Notes: a model not told the origin generated them from the letters alone. Positions 17,089 through 26,275 are shown, numbered from the stretch's first letter. The stretch: 64,000 nucleotides of DNA from Kordia periserrulae (GCF_003054265.1 NZ_QBKT01000005.1:1-64000), one strand, 5' to 3'. Translations and numbers: made by a program.

Positions 17089-19052
17089 TACTTTAATCTT
17101 TCCTCAAAACGATCACGCGCTTCTGCGGCAATTTTTATTTGCATGATTTGTTGGTCTACTTTTCGAGAGAAATCCGTATCTGCAATGGTGGCAACATTGT
17201 CTAAGTAGCGAATGACTTCTTGCTTTCGAATTTCGGCAAAGTTTAAGCCTTTCATGTTGGCTTTCATCAATTCTTTTAACATGCCGAGTTTGGTGTCGTA
17301 ATCTTTTTGGAAATACAATTCAGGATTTTCAAACCAATCGTCTTCCAAGTTAAAATCTGTCAAACGCAGCGAAATGGCACTTTGAATGTTTCGAATATCT
17401 CGTGAAGAGAAAAACGGAAACTCTTTCTGTACCGCTTCGTATAAATTCGCGTAAAAAAGATGGTCGTTCAGCGTGGTGTTTTGCAACGTATTGTTGAAGA
17501 TTCTCTTGATTTTCTCATCCGAAGGTTCGGTAATATTTCCGAGAATTTCGCCAGCGCTATTCGCTAAAGTCTGGTCACTCAAATACGTGTACGATTTATG
17601 ATCGTTCATCGAAACAAAGCCAGGCAAGGTTTTTTCAATTTTAGACCACCAAATATAATCTTGATCTAAGAAATCTGCTTCCGTACGCGCCCCGTCAATT
17701 TTGAAACGTCCCTGAATTCTTGAAATCACAGCTTTGTCCAATTGCTCAGGCAAATTTGTAAATAATCCGATAGAACTGTTTCCATGATTTACCGCATACG
17801 CACCTTCCGTGTAACGTAAAAATACACCAATGACTTCCTTAACTCCCGCAGAAACACCTTGTGCGGTTCGTTCTTGTAAATTGTTTTCAGCATCATCAAT
17901 CGGCGCAAAAATCAATCGTGTTGGGTCTTGCATCGGTTTCATCCATTGTACCATTTTTTCTGCCGATCCACCTTGAAATGTAGAAACGACAGTATCTGGC
18001 ATTGGATGGAATAAGAATGGAATGTCCAAATGATCACAGCGTTCTTTTAACATAGTTGCAATTGCTGCAATCAACATACTTTTTCCCGTTCCTGGAATTC
18101 CGTATCCCATAAAAACAGGCATAAAACCGCCCAATTCTTGAAACGGATTGCGTTTGGTTGCCAAGTCGTAACTCATCAAACGCTCTACCAAACGCTTGGC
18201 AAAATGCTTGGCGTCTTTGTTTCCGACAATTTGCTCAAAACGAATCGGATTGAATTCCACACTCGTGGCATTTCCTGTAAAAACAGTTTCCCAACCTGCA
18301 ATAGAAAAGTCAGAGTCTTCTAGTTGATAGGTTCTATCGGTAATGACATCTGTATGGTCAAGTGCTCCTTTCCGTTGCATGATTTCGTCCAAATAGGCTT
18401 CAAAGTACATTACCGTAAAGTCAATCACATCTTGTTCAGAGTTGATCAAATTCGGGTGATTCATGTATTTATCGTAATAGAACAACTGACACGAAATTCC
18501 CTTAGTTGGTGTTAAGAGTGAAACTTCTGGAATTCCGGCAAATTTGTGATGCATTACGGTGTTGTCTTCCGATGCTTTTTCTTTGAGTTTGGAAACCATA
18601 TAATACGCCAAACTAAACACCATAAATGCTGTTGAAGTTTGTTGTTTGGATTCGTATTCTTTGCGTTGTGCAGAAGATAATCCTGCGCGTTTTTCATGCA
18701 GAATTGACAATCCAGAAGCGTCGTAGTAACTATCGCGAATCCACAATCCGATGGCAATCGCTTCTTGCAATTGAAATAAGGTTTCATTCAGCGCAAGCGG
18801 CAATGCTACAGAATCGGGTAATAAACGTTTTTTGAGATTTAAAATGGTTTTCGAGATGGAAATTGCGTCCGCACCAGCACTTCCTTTTGCTTTGGAAAGA
18901 TATAGTAAAATGTCTTCCTGCTCTTTACTTCCGTCTCTGTTTCTTGCTTTATAACCTTGTTCCCATTGCACACTTTTGATAAACGAAGAAGCTTCTTCGC
19001 GTAAGATTTGCAATTCTGTTTTTTTGATAGGAAATGTCGGTTGTTTCTCCAT
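17088..19052 (-). CDS. AAA-family ATPase of unknown system
   Basis: In this 654-residue protein the central AAA module has Walker A GYGIPGTGKSM (about 315-325), Walker B LIFAPIDDAENN (about 380-391) and a sensor-like segment LFTNLPEQLDKAVISRIQGRF with candidate Arg fingers. The N-terminal ~290 residues are helical and unrecognised, and so is the C-terminal ~200-residue helical region. No signal peptide or membrane helix is seen, so it is cytoplasmic. It is not MoxR, FtsH, ClpX or McrB by motif context that I can recognise. It is the likely motor of the ten-gene cluster, with the coiled-coil and membrane proteins as candidate substrates or partners. Confidence 0.85.
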   Translation of the reverse strand: MEKQPTFPIKKTELQILREEASSFIKSVQWEQGYKARNRDGSKEQEDILLYLSKAKGSAGADAISISKTILNLKKRLLPDSVALPLALNETLFQLQEAIAIGLWIRDSYYDASGLSILHEKRAGLSSAQRKEYESKQQTSTAFMVFSLAYYMVSKLKEKASEDNTVMHHKFAGIPEVSLLTPTKGISCQLFYYDKYMNHPNLINSEQDVIDFTVMYFEAYLDEIMQRKGALDHTDVITDRTYQLEDSDFSIAGWETVFTGNATSVEFNPIRFEQIVGNKDAKHFAKRLVERLMSYDLATKRNPFQELGGFMPVFMGYGIPGTGKSMLIAAIATMLKERCDHLDIPFLFHPMPDTVVSTFQGGSAEKMVQWMKPMQDPTRLIFAPIDDAENNLQERTAQGVSAGVKEVIGVFLRYTEGAYAVNHGNSSIGLFTNLPEQLDKAVISRIQGRFKIDGARTEADFLDQDYIWWSKIEKTLPGFVSMNDHKSYTYLSDQTLANSAGEILGNITEPSDEKIKRIFNNTLQNTTLNDHLFYANLYEAVQKEFPFFSSRDIRNIQSAISLRLTDFNLEDDWFENPELYFQKDYDTKLGMLKELMKANMKGLNFAEIRKQEVIRYLDNVATIADTDFSRKVDQQIMQIKIAAEARDRFEERLK

Positions 19053-19147
19053 GTTTTTCGCTTTGCTTTTGTTCTTCGTTGTTTGTTTTTTGTCGATTCG
19101 TCAATTCGTCGATTTGTTCAACTAACCTTTTATGTTTATTCTATTTG

Positions 19148-19231
19148 TCAGTTCGAGCGCAGTCGAGAACAGTTTTGTTTTCAAAGTACTTCTCGATACA
19201 ATTTTTCTACGAAAAATCACTCGAAGTGACG
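19148..19231 (+). repeat. Dispersed intergenic repeat, copy 1
   Basis: It contains module A (16 bases, 19153-19168) and module B (21 bases, 19174-19194). Both recur exactly, on the opposite strand and in swapped order, at 46089-46136. The end (..CACTCGAAGTGACG) contains an inverted repeat. It looks like a mobile or REP-like noncoding element. Confidence 0.75.
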
Positions 19232-19299
19232 TTTTTACTGATGTGCCAATTTGATAATTTGAAAATGTACCAATGTTTTCTTTTTAGTGACTAAATTTT

Positions 19300-19348
19300 A
19301 TTCAACATTCAACATTCAACATTCAACATTCAACATTCAACATTCAAC
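19300..19348. repeat. Seven tandem copies of a 7-bp unit (attcaac)
   Basis: Seven perfect head-to-tail copies span 19300-19348, followed by short CCCAA-rich words up to the end of the next gene. It is a microsatellite-like array in intergenic DNA. Confidence 0.95.
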
Positions 19349-19385
19349 ACTAAAACCTAATACCCAAAACCCAACACCCAACAAA

Positions 19386-20447
19386 TCAAACTTCAGGCAA
19401 TTCTTCTACTTCAAAGGGTTCATGATGTAGGTGAATGATGGTTTTTGGAATTTTTCCATATAATAACTGAATCACTCGGTGTGGCGCGAGAATGTATTTG
19501 TGTGTTTTGATATCGCCCCATACTTGAATTTCTTGCTTTTTAAAGGATAAAAATTCATTGCTCACTTTGGAAGAGTTGACCGAATCGATGGTTTCTACCG
19601 TAGTTGTGAGTGAAAACGAATTGAGTTTGACATCTTTTACCGCAATGGCTTTCAGCAAGGCTTGCGTGATTTCATGATCGTCTTTTGAAAAAATACTGTG
19701 TAAAATTCCCAAATCGACACGTTTTATTTTACGTGGAAATACATGCTTTAACCGTTTGTCAATCATGTACGCCATATTATTCAAATCTTGATAACGATCG
19801 GCACAATCTTGTATAGTTTGGTAAATTTCCTGCTCCACTTTTTCATCGTATTTGTAATCAAAATACATAAAACAAATAAACGGTCTGTTGAGCGTGACAT
19901 CGTAAAAAGCCCAATCGAGTACATAAGTTGCAAACGTACTTTGGGTCTTTTTTATCTTCCCAAGCACAAACTTTTTAAATATTTTTTCTTCTTGAATTCG
20001 ACTGTAATACAGTGATGACGAAGCTTCAAACAAATCGCGCTTGCTTACATGTTCTTTGTTGACTAGAAGTTGCTGCAAGAATTTCTTTTTAAATTCATCA
20101 GCATCAGGAAATTTGGCTTTAAATTCATCTTTTAATTCCAAGTCGTTGTGAATGTAGCGCAATTCTAAATAGTTTGGAAAACCAGACTCGGTCAAATCGA
20201 CTTTCATCTGCTCTTCGTCAAAACGGTATTTTAGTTGCATCACACGAAGCGAAAACGCCAAACGTTTACAATACTCTTCTAGCGCTTTTTGTTCTTCATT
20301 CGTGCAAATTCGATAATGATTCCATTCCACCAAATTGATTTCAAATTCATCCAAAACATGCATCACCATTCGGTAATACAAATCATACTGCGCTTCCGAG
20401 TCTAACGCTGCGGAATCTAATGGTGTTGTGATATCGTTTATAGACAT
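19386..20447 (-). CDS. Soluble protein of unknown function in AAA-ATPase operon
   Basis: The 353-residue protein has no signal peptide or membrane segment. It looks mostly helical in the N-terminal 170 residues (EEQKALEEYCKRLAFSLRVM; KDEFKAKFPDADEFKKKF). A mixed region with RPFICFMYFDYKYDEK follows, and the end is acidic and histidine-containing (IIHLHHEPFEVEELPEV). The family is not recognised. It lies between the coiled-coil protein and the ATPase and runs in the same direction, so a joint role is likely. Confidence 0.7.
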   Translation of the reverse strand: MSINDITTPLDSAALDSEAQYDLYYRMVMHVLDEFEINLVEWNHYRICTNEEQKALEEYCKRLAFSLRVMQLKYRFDEEQMKVDLTESGFPNYLELRYIHNDLELKDEFKAKFPDADEFKKKFLQQLLVNKEHVSKRDLFEASSSLYYSRIQEEKIFKKFVLGKIKKTQSTFATYVLDWAFYDVTLNRPFICFMYFDYKYDEKVEQEIYQTIQDCADRYQDLNNMAYMIDKRLKHVFPRKIKRVDLGILHSIFSKDDHEITQALLKAIAVKDVKLNSFSLTTTVETIDSVNSSKVSNEFLSFKKQEIQVWGDIKTHKYILAPHRVIQLLYGKIPKTIIHLHHEPFEVEELPEV

Positions 20448-20611
20448 GTAAACGTTTTATAATGTGTTTTTTTGGCATATCTGCGATGCGGTCAGGTATC
20501 GGTAGTCGCTTTTTGCTTTGTCATTCCTGCGTAGGCAGGAATCCAACTCAAAAGAGCTCCAACAATACCGCTATCCTTTATGCAATTTTCAAGAATCGTT
20601 TGTGTTGTAAT
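20448..20611. other. Intergenic gap with palindromic repeat
   Basis: The 164-bp gap holds one recognisable element: an 8-bp inverted repeat at 20523-20542 (ATTCCTGC, 4-base loop, GCAGGAAT). This palindrome type is found scattered between genes in many bacteria. No coding region is supported. Confidence 0.6.
20523..20542. repeat. Palindromic REP-like element
   Basis: A perfect 8-bp stem with a GTAG loop, flanked by TC..CC, is typical of short interspersed palindromes. No other copy was seen in this window. Confidence 0.6.
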
Positions 20612-21994
20612 TTAACTTAACAAATCGTCAGTTCCCGTATCTTTTGCAGGCGATCCGTTGCCAGCACCGCCACTACTTGCCGTTGCATCATCATTTCCGC
20701 CAGCATTCCCTGTAGCAGGATTTTCACTGTTTTTATAATATTCTTCAAACAATTCCTTCATGTCAATTCCATAACGGTCTGCAAAGTTTTTGCGGATTTC
20801 CACGTCCTTTTCACGAATTTCTTGCAACGATTCAGCGTAACTGCTGTAAATACCTTTCATCACTTTTTCATGAACAGGAATGTTTTCCATCATATCTTGA
20901 CGTGCTTTTGAGCTTGCTGTGTACATTGCCGCTAAGGTTTCCCCAATTTTTTCATCGGTTTTGATACCTAAGTGTTCTAAAATCGCCGCGAATTCTTGGT
21001 CGGTACGTGCTTTTAAAGCAACTACATAACCGTCGTAATAACGAATACGTTCTTCTGTATCGGATTTTAGCTTGGCTCTATGTGTTTGTAGGTTACTACG
21101 TAACGAAGTCAATACTTTAATCGTTAAGTTGTGTTTATGAACGAAGCTGTCTTTACTTGCTGCTAAGGTGATGTACGCAGTGCGCAAACCGTCCAGCTCT
21201 TCTACTTTTTGCTCTAATTGGGTAATTTTTGCCAACGCTTCCGAATATTCAGGAGATTGCTTGTCTACAATTTCTTCCAATTCTTGTCGCGCCTGACTCA
21301 ACAATGCTTTTTGCTTTTCCAATTCCGCTTCTGTTTCCTCTTTCTTTTCTAGTGCTTTTGTGTGGTTTTTGCTTGCTTCTACAATTGCGTCTTGCAGTCT
21401 GTCCTCAACTTCTTTGATTTCCACTTCACGATCTTTCAAACGTTTCACCGCAGCTTGACTTTTAAACGAAAGTTCTTTCAGTAACGTTTCGGTATCTGAG
21501 CTTTCAATACGTTTTTGAAACATTTCTTTTGCTTTAGAATCGGCAAATTTTCTATCTTTTTGTGCTTGTTCCAATTCAGATTCTTCACGTTTGATACGCG
21601 ATTTTCGTCCCCACAAATTATTCCACCATGTATCAGGTTTGTCGAGTGCCGCTTGGTATTCTAATTTGGCTTTGTCGAGTTCTTTTTGTGCATTGTCAAT
21701 GACGCGTTGTTCTTCATCATTCAACGTTGAAAAACGCTCAAAAATGATTCCGACTTCATCTTGATAATCGGTTAAGTCTTTAATGGCATCTAACAGAGAA
21801 GTTCGATCTTTTTCAGCCATTTCCACAACATTATCAAGCGTTGCATTTAATATTTTTTGGCGTACTTCTGGACTTTCTTCTTGGGAAAGTTTGGACTTCA
21901 TTTGGTCAATTGCTTTTCCCCATTCTACTTTATCATTGGTTTTTTGTTTTTGTTCTTTGCCAGAAGTTTCTAATAAATCAAAATCGTCAGCCAT
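20612..21994 (-). CDS. Long coiled-coil cytoplasmic protein, first gene of the AAA-ATPase run
   Basis: The 460-residue protein is almost entirely helical, with heptad-rich coiled coils (about 85-290). It includes a basic patch WWNNLWGRKSRIKREESE near 122-139 that could meet a membrane. The C-terminal ~40 residues are a Gly/Ala/Asp/Asn-rich disordered tail ending GTDDLLS. The general shape recalls TelA (toxic anion resistance) or PspA-type proteins, but no diagnostic motif is seen, so this is only a structural likeness. It opens the run leading to the AAA ATPase. About 495 bp upstream is AT-rich without a gene. Confidence 0.75.
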   Translation of the reverse strand: MADDFDLLETSGKEQKQKTNDKVEWGKAIDQMKSKLSQEESPEVRQKILNATLDNVVEMAEKDRTSLLDAIKDLTDYQDEVGIIFERFSTLNDEEQRVIDNAQKELDKAKLEYQAALDKPDTWWNNLWGRKSRIKREESELEQAQKDRKFADSKAKEMFQKRIESSDTETLLKELSFKSQAAVKRLKDREVEIKEVEDRLQDAIVEASKNHTKALEKKEETEAELEKQKALLSQARQELEEIVDKQSPEYSEALAKITQLEQKVEELDGLRTAYITLAASKDSFVHKHNLTIKVLTSLRSNLQTHRAKLKSDTEERIRYYDGYVVALKARTDQEFAAILEHLGIKTDEKIGETLAAMYTASSKARQDMMENIPVHEKVMKGIYSSYAESLQEIREKDVEIRKNFADRYGIDMKELFEEYYKNSENPATGNAGGNDDATASSGGAGNGSPAKDTGTDDLLS

Positions 21995-22489
21995 ATACTT
22001 TATTGTTTTTTATTAATGAATGTTTTTAAAGTTGGTTTTATACTGTTAAAAAACAGGAATACGGTATTGCAAATACAGTCGTTTTTCAACTAAGCTTTAA
22101 ATATAAGAATTTAGCGTTATATCTGACTGATTTTTTACGAAGACGTTACAAGTTGCGTCGAAAAAAGTGCGCATAAAGATATTTTGTAGATTTTTCTTTC
22201 AAGATTTTTTATGAAGAATGTGCTTGAGAATTTTTAAAAAAAGCTATCTCGAATTTATAAGTTGTCTTATGACGATGCATGACTTCTCCATGAAGAACAC
22301 AATATAAGATTCAGTAAGACCATGTGAAATATAGCAGCTATCAATCGTAAGTTTTTTAAAAATATACTATTTAGCTTTCTATTTGTTGTATCAACTTCCT
22401 TAATACTAAGGATTCAAATATACGTATAATTAAGTATTGCATTCAGCGGGTTTTTGGGTGATATTTATACAAACCAAAATAATGACTAC
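21995..22489. other. 495-bp AT-rich gap, no gene seen
   Basis: This region lies between the divergent coiled-coil gene and the small gene at 22490. It probably holds the promoter of the 9.6-22 kb run. I found only near-matches to the -7 consensus (TGTATTTG on the minus strand near 22068) and do not annotate one. Confidence 0.5.
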
Positions 22490-22621
22490 ATGAAACCATC
22501 AAAAACAACCATCGAAATCGGAAATGAATTTAAAGAAGTAGAAATTTATTATGATGAACAAGAAGATTCAAATTTGACCATTGCTATTAACAAAAATCAG
22601 GTGACGGTTTTTCAAAAATGA
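22490..22621 (+). CDS. Small 43-residue acidic protein, hypothetical
   Basis: An ATG-to-TGA frame encodes 43 residues beginning MKPSKTTIEIGNEFKEVEI, then an acidic stretch YYDEQEDSN, and ending NQVTVFQK. The composition looks like real coding sequence, with alternating hydrophobic and polar residues suggesting a short beta structure. It is isolated in a ~720-bp gap upstream of the outer-membrane-type gene. No family is recognised. Confidence 0.4.
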   Translation: MKPSKTTIEIGNEFKEVEIYYDEQEDSNLTIAINKNQVTVFQK

Positions 22622-22716
22622 AGAATTTCGAGTTAACTTCAATTGTTGTGATTTTGTAAAATACTTTTTTTGGCACTCTTATTGATGCAATTTTCAGCAA
22701 CATTAAAACCAATTGT

Positions 22717-23517
22717 ATGAAACCAAAAATGACGCTTTCGTTGCTGTTGTGTTGTCTATTGTTTAATTTGAGTCACGCGCAAGGAAAACTCAATCGTGCT
22801 AAAGAAGACCTTTCTGGGAATAGTAATAGTTCTAGTAGTTCTAGCGCACGCTGGAGTAATGATGACGATTTCGGTAACGACAGCGTTGGTTTCTTCGATA
22901 GTGTTTTTATTGAAATTGCTTATCATGCTACGATTGGAATTTTGTTTGGAAACATGGAAACGCGCTATTTCTACGACTATCCTTACGCCGACGGTTCGCA
23001 TGGCGAATATGCGTTTGGTGACGAAAATGTGCCACTCAAAAGAAGTCAATTGACCATTTCAAACACGTTTTTTACAAGCGGAAACGAATTCTATGGAAAT
23101 GATATACAACTTAATTTTCGCTTTGTTCCGTTGGTTGGTGTAGAAGTAAATCATTTGCACTTTTTTGAAGAAACACCTAAAAATGATTTAGGCGCAACGT
23201 CATTTATGCTGAATTACTACAGAGTTCGTGAAAAATATGTCACAGCTTTTTGGGGAATCGGAGCTACGCATGTTGGTAGTGGTGTAGACGAAACAGGATT
23301 TGCCTACCAAATTGGAGTTGAGGTATTTTTGAAAAAACCGTACAGTGTAAGCGCACTATGGAAACAAACGCTCATCAATGATTCTTCCATTGACGAATTC
23401 AAACTCCAAGCACGATATCACCTAAAACGATTTGCTATTCACGGCGGATTCAATCATTACCAATTGGGAAGTGTTACTATAAACGCACTCGGTTTTGGAG
23501 TTGATTATCGTTTTTAA
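22717..23517 (+). CDS. Predicted outer-membrane beta-barrel protein
   Basis: The 266-residue protein has a signal peptide (MKPKMTLSLLLCCLLFNLSHA), then a Ser-rich linker (SGNSNSSSSSSARWSNDDD). About 200 residues of alternating beta strands follow, with aromatic ends, finishing in GFGVDYRF. The terminal Phe is typical of outer-membrane barrels. The family is not recognised. It stands alone on the plus strand and is convergent with the small membrane protein gene at 23527. Confidence 0.7.
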   Translation: MKPKMTLSLLLCCLLFNLSHAQGKLNRAKEDLSGNSNSSSSSSARWSNDDDFGNDSVGFFDSVFIEIAYHATIGILFGNMETRYFYDYPYADGSHGEYAFGDENVPLKRSQLTISNTFFTSGNEFYGNDIQLNFRFVPLVGVEVNHLHFFEETPKNDLGATSFMLNYYRVREKYVTAFWGIGATHVGSGVDETGFAYQIGVEVFLKKPYSVSALWKQTLINDSSIDEFKLQARYHLKRFAIHGGFNHYQLGSVTINALGFGVDYRF

Positions 23518-23526
23518 TCGAAAAAA

Positions 23527-23727
23527 TTATTTCTTTCCACCAAGCAAACCGCCAAGTAAGGCAACAATTCCGAGTCCAATCGTAATAAAAGCGTTGGTGT
23601 TGTCTTGTCCTTCTATTTCAGCAACCGCTATATCTACAGAAGTTTCTGGACTAATCACCATATAAATACCATAAGCGATTAATGCAATTCCTGCAATGAG
23701 TAATACCATTTTTATAGACTTGTTCAT
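23527..23727 (-). CDS. Small two-helix membrane protein (DUF3185-like)
   Basis: The ATG at 23727 gives a 66-residue protein starting MNKSIKMVLLIAGIALIAYG. The frame extends further upstream, but that part would overlap the terminator of the next gene. Two hydrophobic helices (about 6-24 and 45-62) flank a short polar loop, and the end is GLLGGKK. It resembles the small DUF3185 membrane proteins. Function unknown. Confidence 0.7.
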   Translation of the reverse strand: MNKSIKMVLLIAGIALIAYGIYMVISPETSVDIAVAEIEGQDNTNAFITIGLGIVALLGGLLGGKK

Positions 23728-23759
23728 AATGTATTGGTTTTTGGTTGACAACAAGATAC

Positions 23760-23792
23760 AAAAAAAGCGTATCGAACAAATCAATACGCTTT
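23760..23792 (-). terminator. Terminator of the acyl-CoA dehydrogenase gene
   Basis: A 9-bp stem (23764-23772 with 23784-23792) is followed on the minus strand by a T-run (A-run at 23759-23766). It lies 24 bases past the stop of the gene ending at 23816. Confidence 0.8.
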
Positions 23793-23815
23793 AAAATTAT
23801 ATAAATCGATTGTTT

Positions 23816-24958
23816 TTAATCTCTCAACACACCTCTTGAAATTACAATTTTCTGAATTTCAGAAGTTCCTTCGTAAATCTGTGTAATCTTAGCATCACGC
23901 ATTAAACGCTCCACATGGTATTCTTTTACAAAACCATTTCCACCATGTACTTGTACAGCTTCTACTGTTACTTCCATAGCAACTTTTGAAGCATACAATT
24001 TTGCCATCGCACTTGCCATGTCATAATTCTCTTTTGCATCTTTTTTACAAGCAGCTTCCATTACCAAATGGCGTGCAGCGGTAATTTCTGTATGCATATC
24101 TGCCAACTTAAACGCAATAGCTTGGTGATTGCAAATTTCAGTTCCAAAAGCTTTACGCTCTTTCGAATATTTCAATGCCAATTCATACGCTCCAGAAGCA
24201 ATTCCTAAGGCTTGTGCTGCAATTCCGATGCGTCCACCAGAAAGTGTTTTCATGGCAAACTTAAATCCGAAACCATCTTCTCCAATTCGGTTTTCTTTTG
24301 GCACTTTTACATCGTTAAATTGTAAGGTGTGCGTGTCGCTTCCGCGGATTCCCAACTTGTCTTCTTTAGGACCGATGTCAAATCCTGGCGTTCCTCTTTC
24401 TACAATAAATGCATTGATTCCTTTGTGTCCTTTTTCTCTATCTGTTTGTGCAATGACCAAATACACATCTGCACGTCCACCACTTGTAATCCAGTTTTTG
24501 GTACCGTTAATTACATAATGGTCGCCCATGTCAATCGCTGTAGTTTTTTGTGATGTTGCGTCACTTCCTGCTTCTGGTTCACTCAAACAAAAAGCGCCAA
24601 CTTGTTCTCCAGTTGCTAATTTGGTTAAATATTTTTGTTTTTGCTCTTCCGTTCCAAACGCTTCCAATCCATAGCAAACGAGTGAATTATTTACTGATAC
24701 AATCACAGAGGCAGAAGCGTCAATCTTAGATAATTCTTCCATAATCAACACATATGAAATCGTGTCCATACCACTTCCTCCATATTTTGGATCAACCATA
24801 ATTCCCATAAAACCTAATTCGCCCATTTTACGAACCAACTCATTTGGAAACTCTTGTTTATTATCACGTTCTATAACACCAGGAAGTAATTCCGTTCTTG
24901 CAAAATCTCTCGCGGCGTCGCGAATCATCATATGTTCCTCTGTAAGATTAAAATTCAT
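23816..24958 (-). CDS. Acyl-CoA dehydrogenase
   Basis: The start at the ATG at 24958 gives MNFNLTEEHMMIRDAARDFA, the usual N-terminus; 380 residues is the normal length. The FAD-dependent enzyme oxidises acyl-CoA to trans-2-enoyl-CoA in fatty or branched-chain acid breakdown. Visible motifs are GAFCLSEPEAGSDA, NGTKNWITSGG, GIRGSDTHTLQF, the flavin segment VQVHGGNGFVKEYHVERLMRD and the catalytic Glu in QIYEGTSEIQ. Chain-length preference cannot be told; it resembles short-chain (butyryl-type) enzymes. It is a single gene with its own terminator. Confidence 0.95.
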   Translation of the reverse strand: MNFNLTEEHMMIRDAARDFARTELLPGVIERDNKQEFPNELVRKMGELGFMGIMVDPKYGGSGMDTISYVLIMEELSKIDASASVIVSVNNSLVCYGLEAFGTEEQKQKYLTKLATGEQVGAFCLSEPEAGSDATSQKTTAIDMGDHYVINGTKNWITSGGRADVYLVIAQTDREKGHKGINAFIVERGTPGFDIGPKEDKLGIRGSDTHTLQFNDVKVPKENRIGEDGFGFKFAMKTLSGGRIGIAAQALGIASGAYELALKYSKERKAFGTEICNHQAIAFKLADMHTEITAARHLVMEAACKKDAKENYDMASAMAKLYASKVAMEVTVEAVQVHGGNGFVKEYHVERLMRDAKITQIYEGTSEIQKIVISRGVLRD

Positions 24959-25131
24959 AATTATATATTGTATTAGTAAATTTTTAAAAAAGTCGCACAA
25001 AGATAATTCTAAAATAGCAGATTTTCAATAATAGGCTTTTATTTTTAAGAATTCTTAATTTGTATGTGATGAAAATGTGAATCTTGTCGAAAAGCGAATT
25101 CAAAACAGCGAATTTTAAATACATTTACAAC

Positions 25132-26196
25132 ATGAGTCAATACAACGTGATTGGTATAATGTCGGGAACTTCCCTTGACGGAATTGATATCGCCTATATA
25201 CAATTCGAGAAAAATGAACGCTGGAAATTTGAAATTCTAGTCGCGGAAACAATTCCGTACAATCCTACTTTTGAGCAGCAATTGCGAGAAGCCATTCATT
25301 ACAGTAAAGAAAAACTTGAACAACTTGATGTTTCTTATACACGCTTTTTAGCGAATACCATTCAAAAATTTATTGAAAAGCACAACCTCACAAGTTTAGA
25401 TGCTGTTTGCTCTCACGGACATACCATTTTGCATCAACCCGAAAACGGCATTACATACCAAATTGGAAATGTACCCGAATTAGGCGTTTTACTTAAGAAT
25501 TGCGTAAAAACGGTGGTATGTGATTTTAGAGTGCAAGATGTGGAATTAGGTGGGCAAGGCGCGCCGTTAGTGCCCATTGGTGATGAATTGCTGTTTTCGG
25601 AATACGATTACTGTTTGAATTTAGGCGGATTTGCCAATGTATCGTTTCACGAAAACGGAAAGCGTATCGCCTACGATATATGTCCTGTAAACATCGTCTT
25701 AAACAAATATGCCAAACAATTAGGATTTCCGTATGATGACAAAGGAAACTTAGCAAAATCGGGAACACATTTGTTAAATTTAGATTCAGCACTCAACAAC
25801 CTACCATATTACCGACAAAAACCGCCAAAATCACTTGGTTTGGAGTGGGTTCAAGAAGAAATTTTTCCACGATTAGAAGCTTCTTCTGCAAAAGAAATTG
25901 ATTTGCTGCGTACTTTTACGGAGCATGTCGCAAGACAATTGGCGCAAAACTTTACAAAAGATGCCAAAATTTTGGTAACTGGCGGCGGAGCTTACAATGA
26001 TTATTTATTAGAAAAAATTCACGAGTATAAAAAAGTACAGCTAGTAAAACCTTCGCAAAAACTCATAGAATACAAAGAAGCCTTAATTTTTGGTTTTTTG
26101 GGAGTTTTACGCTTACGCGAAGAAGTAAATTGCTTACAAAGTGTCACGGGAGCAGCCAAAGATCATAGTTCGGGAAAAATATATCGTCAAAACTAA
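25132..26196 (+). CDS. anmK: Anhydro-N-acetylmuramic acid kinase
   Basis: The ATG at 25132 gives MSQYNVIGIMSGTSLDGIDI, the family N-terminus with its phosphate-binding loop; an upstream TTG would add 16 unlikely residues. Other family motifs are DAVCSHGHTILHQP, VVCDFRVQDVELGGQGAPLVP, LNLGGFANVSF and ILVTGGGAYNDYLLE. At 354 residues it is close to the usual length. The enzyme cleaves and phosphorylates 1,6-anhydroMurNAc during cell-wall recycling, giving MurNAc-6-P. It is not in an operon with other recycling genes here. Confidence 0.95.
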   Translation: MSQYNVIGIMSGTSLDGIDIAYIQFEKNERWKFEILVAETIPYNPTFEQQLREAIHYSKEKLEQLDVSYTRFLANTIQKFIEKHNLTSLDAVCSHGHTILHQPENGITYQIGNVPELGVLLKNCVKTVVCDFRVQDVELGGQGAPLVPIGDELLFSEYDYCLNLGGFANVSFHENGKRIAYDICPVNIVLNKYAKQLGFPYDDKGNLAKSGTHLLNLDSALNNLPYYRQKPPKSLGLEWVQEEIFPRLEASSAKEIDLLRTFTEHVARQLAQNFTKDAKILVTGGGAYNDYLLEKIHEYKKVQLVKPSQKLIEYKEALIFGFLGVLRLREEVNCLQSVTGAAKDHSSGKIYRQN

Positions 26197-26275
26197 AACA
26201 AATTTTTATGTAGGATTACGATTATCATAACGTTAAATAGTACGTTAAGGATTCTTTAAACAAGCGAACAATTTT

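Larger units (their letters stand above)
19053..19385. other. 333-bp gap in the operon, filled by repeats
   Basis: No coding region is supported here. The stretch contains a dispersed modular repeat (19148-19231) and a 7-bp tandem array (19300-19348), listed separately. Around 19085-19125 the sequence alternates short gtcgatt/gtcaatt-type words. Whether transcription runs through from 20447 to 19052 cannot be judged from sequence. Confidence 0.6.

Noticed and set aside
20523-20542. Transcription terminator
   Set aside because: The palindrome has no T-run and lies upstream of the next gene in the operon; better described as a dispersed palindromic repeat.
9591-21994. Prophage or integrated element
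   Set aside because: No integrase, capsid, tail or transposase genes and no flanking direct repeats were seen; base composition looks like the rest of the window.
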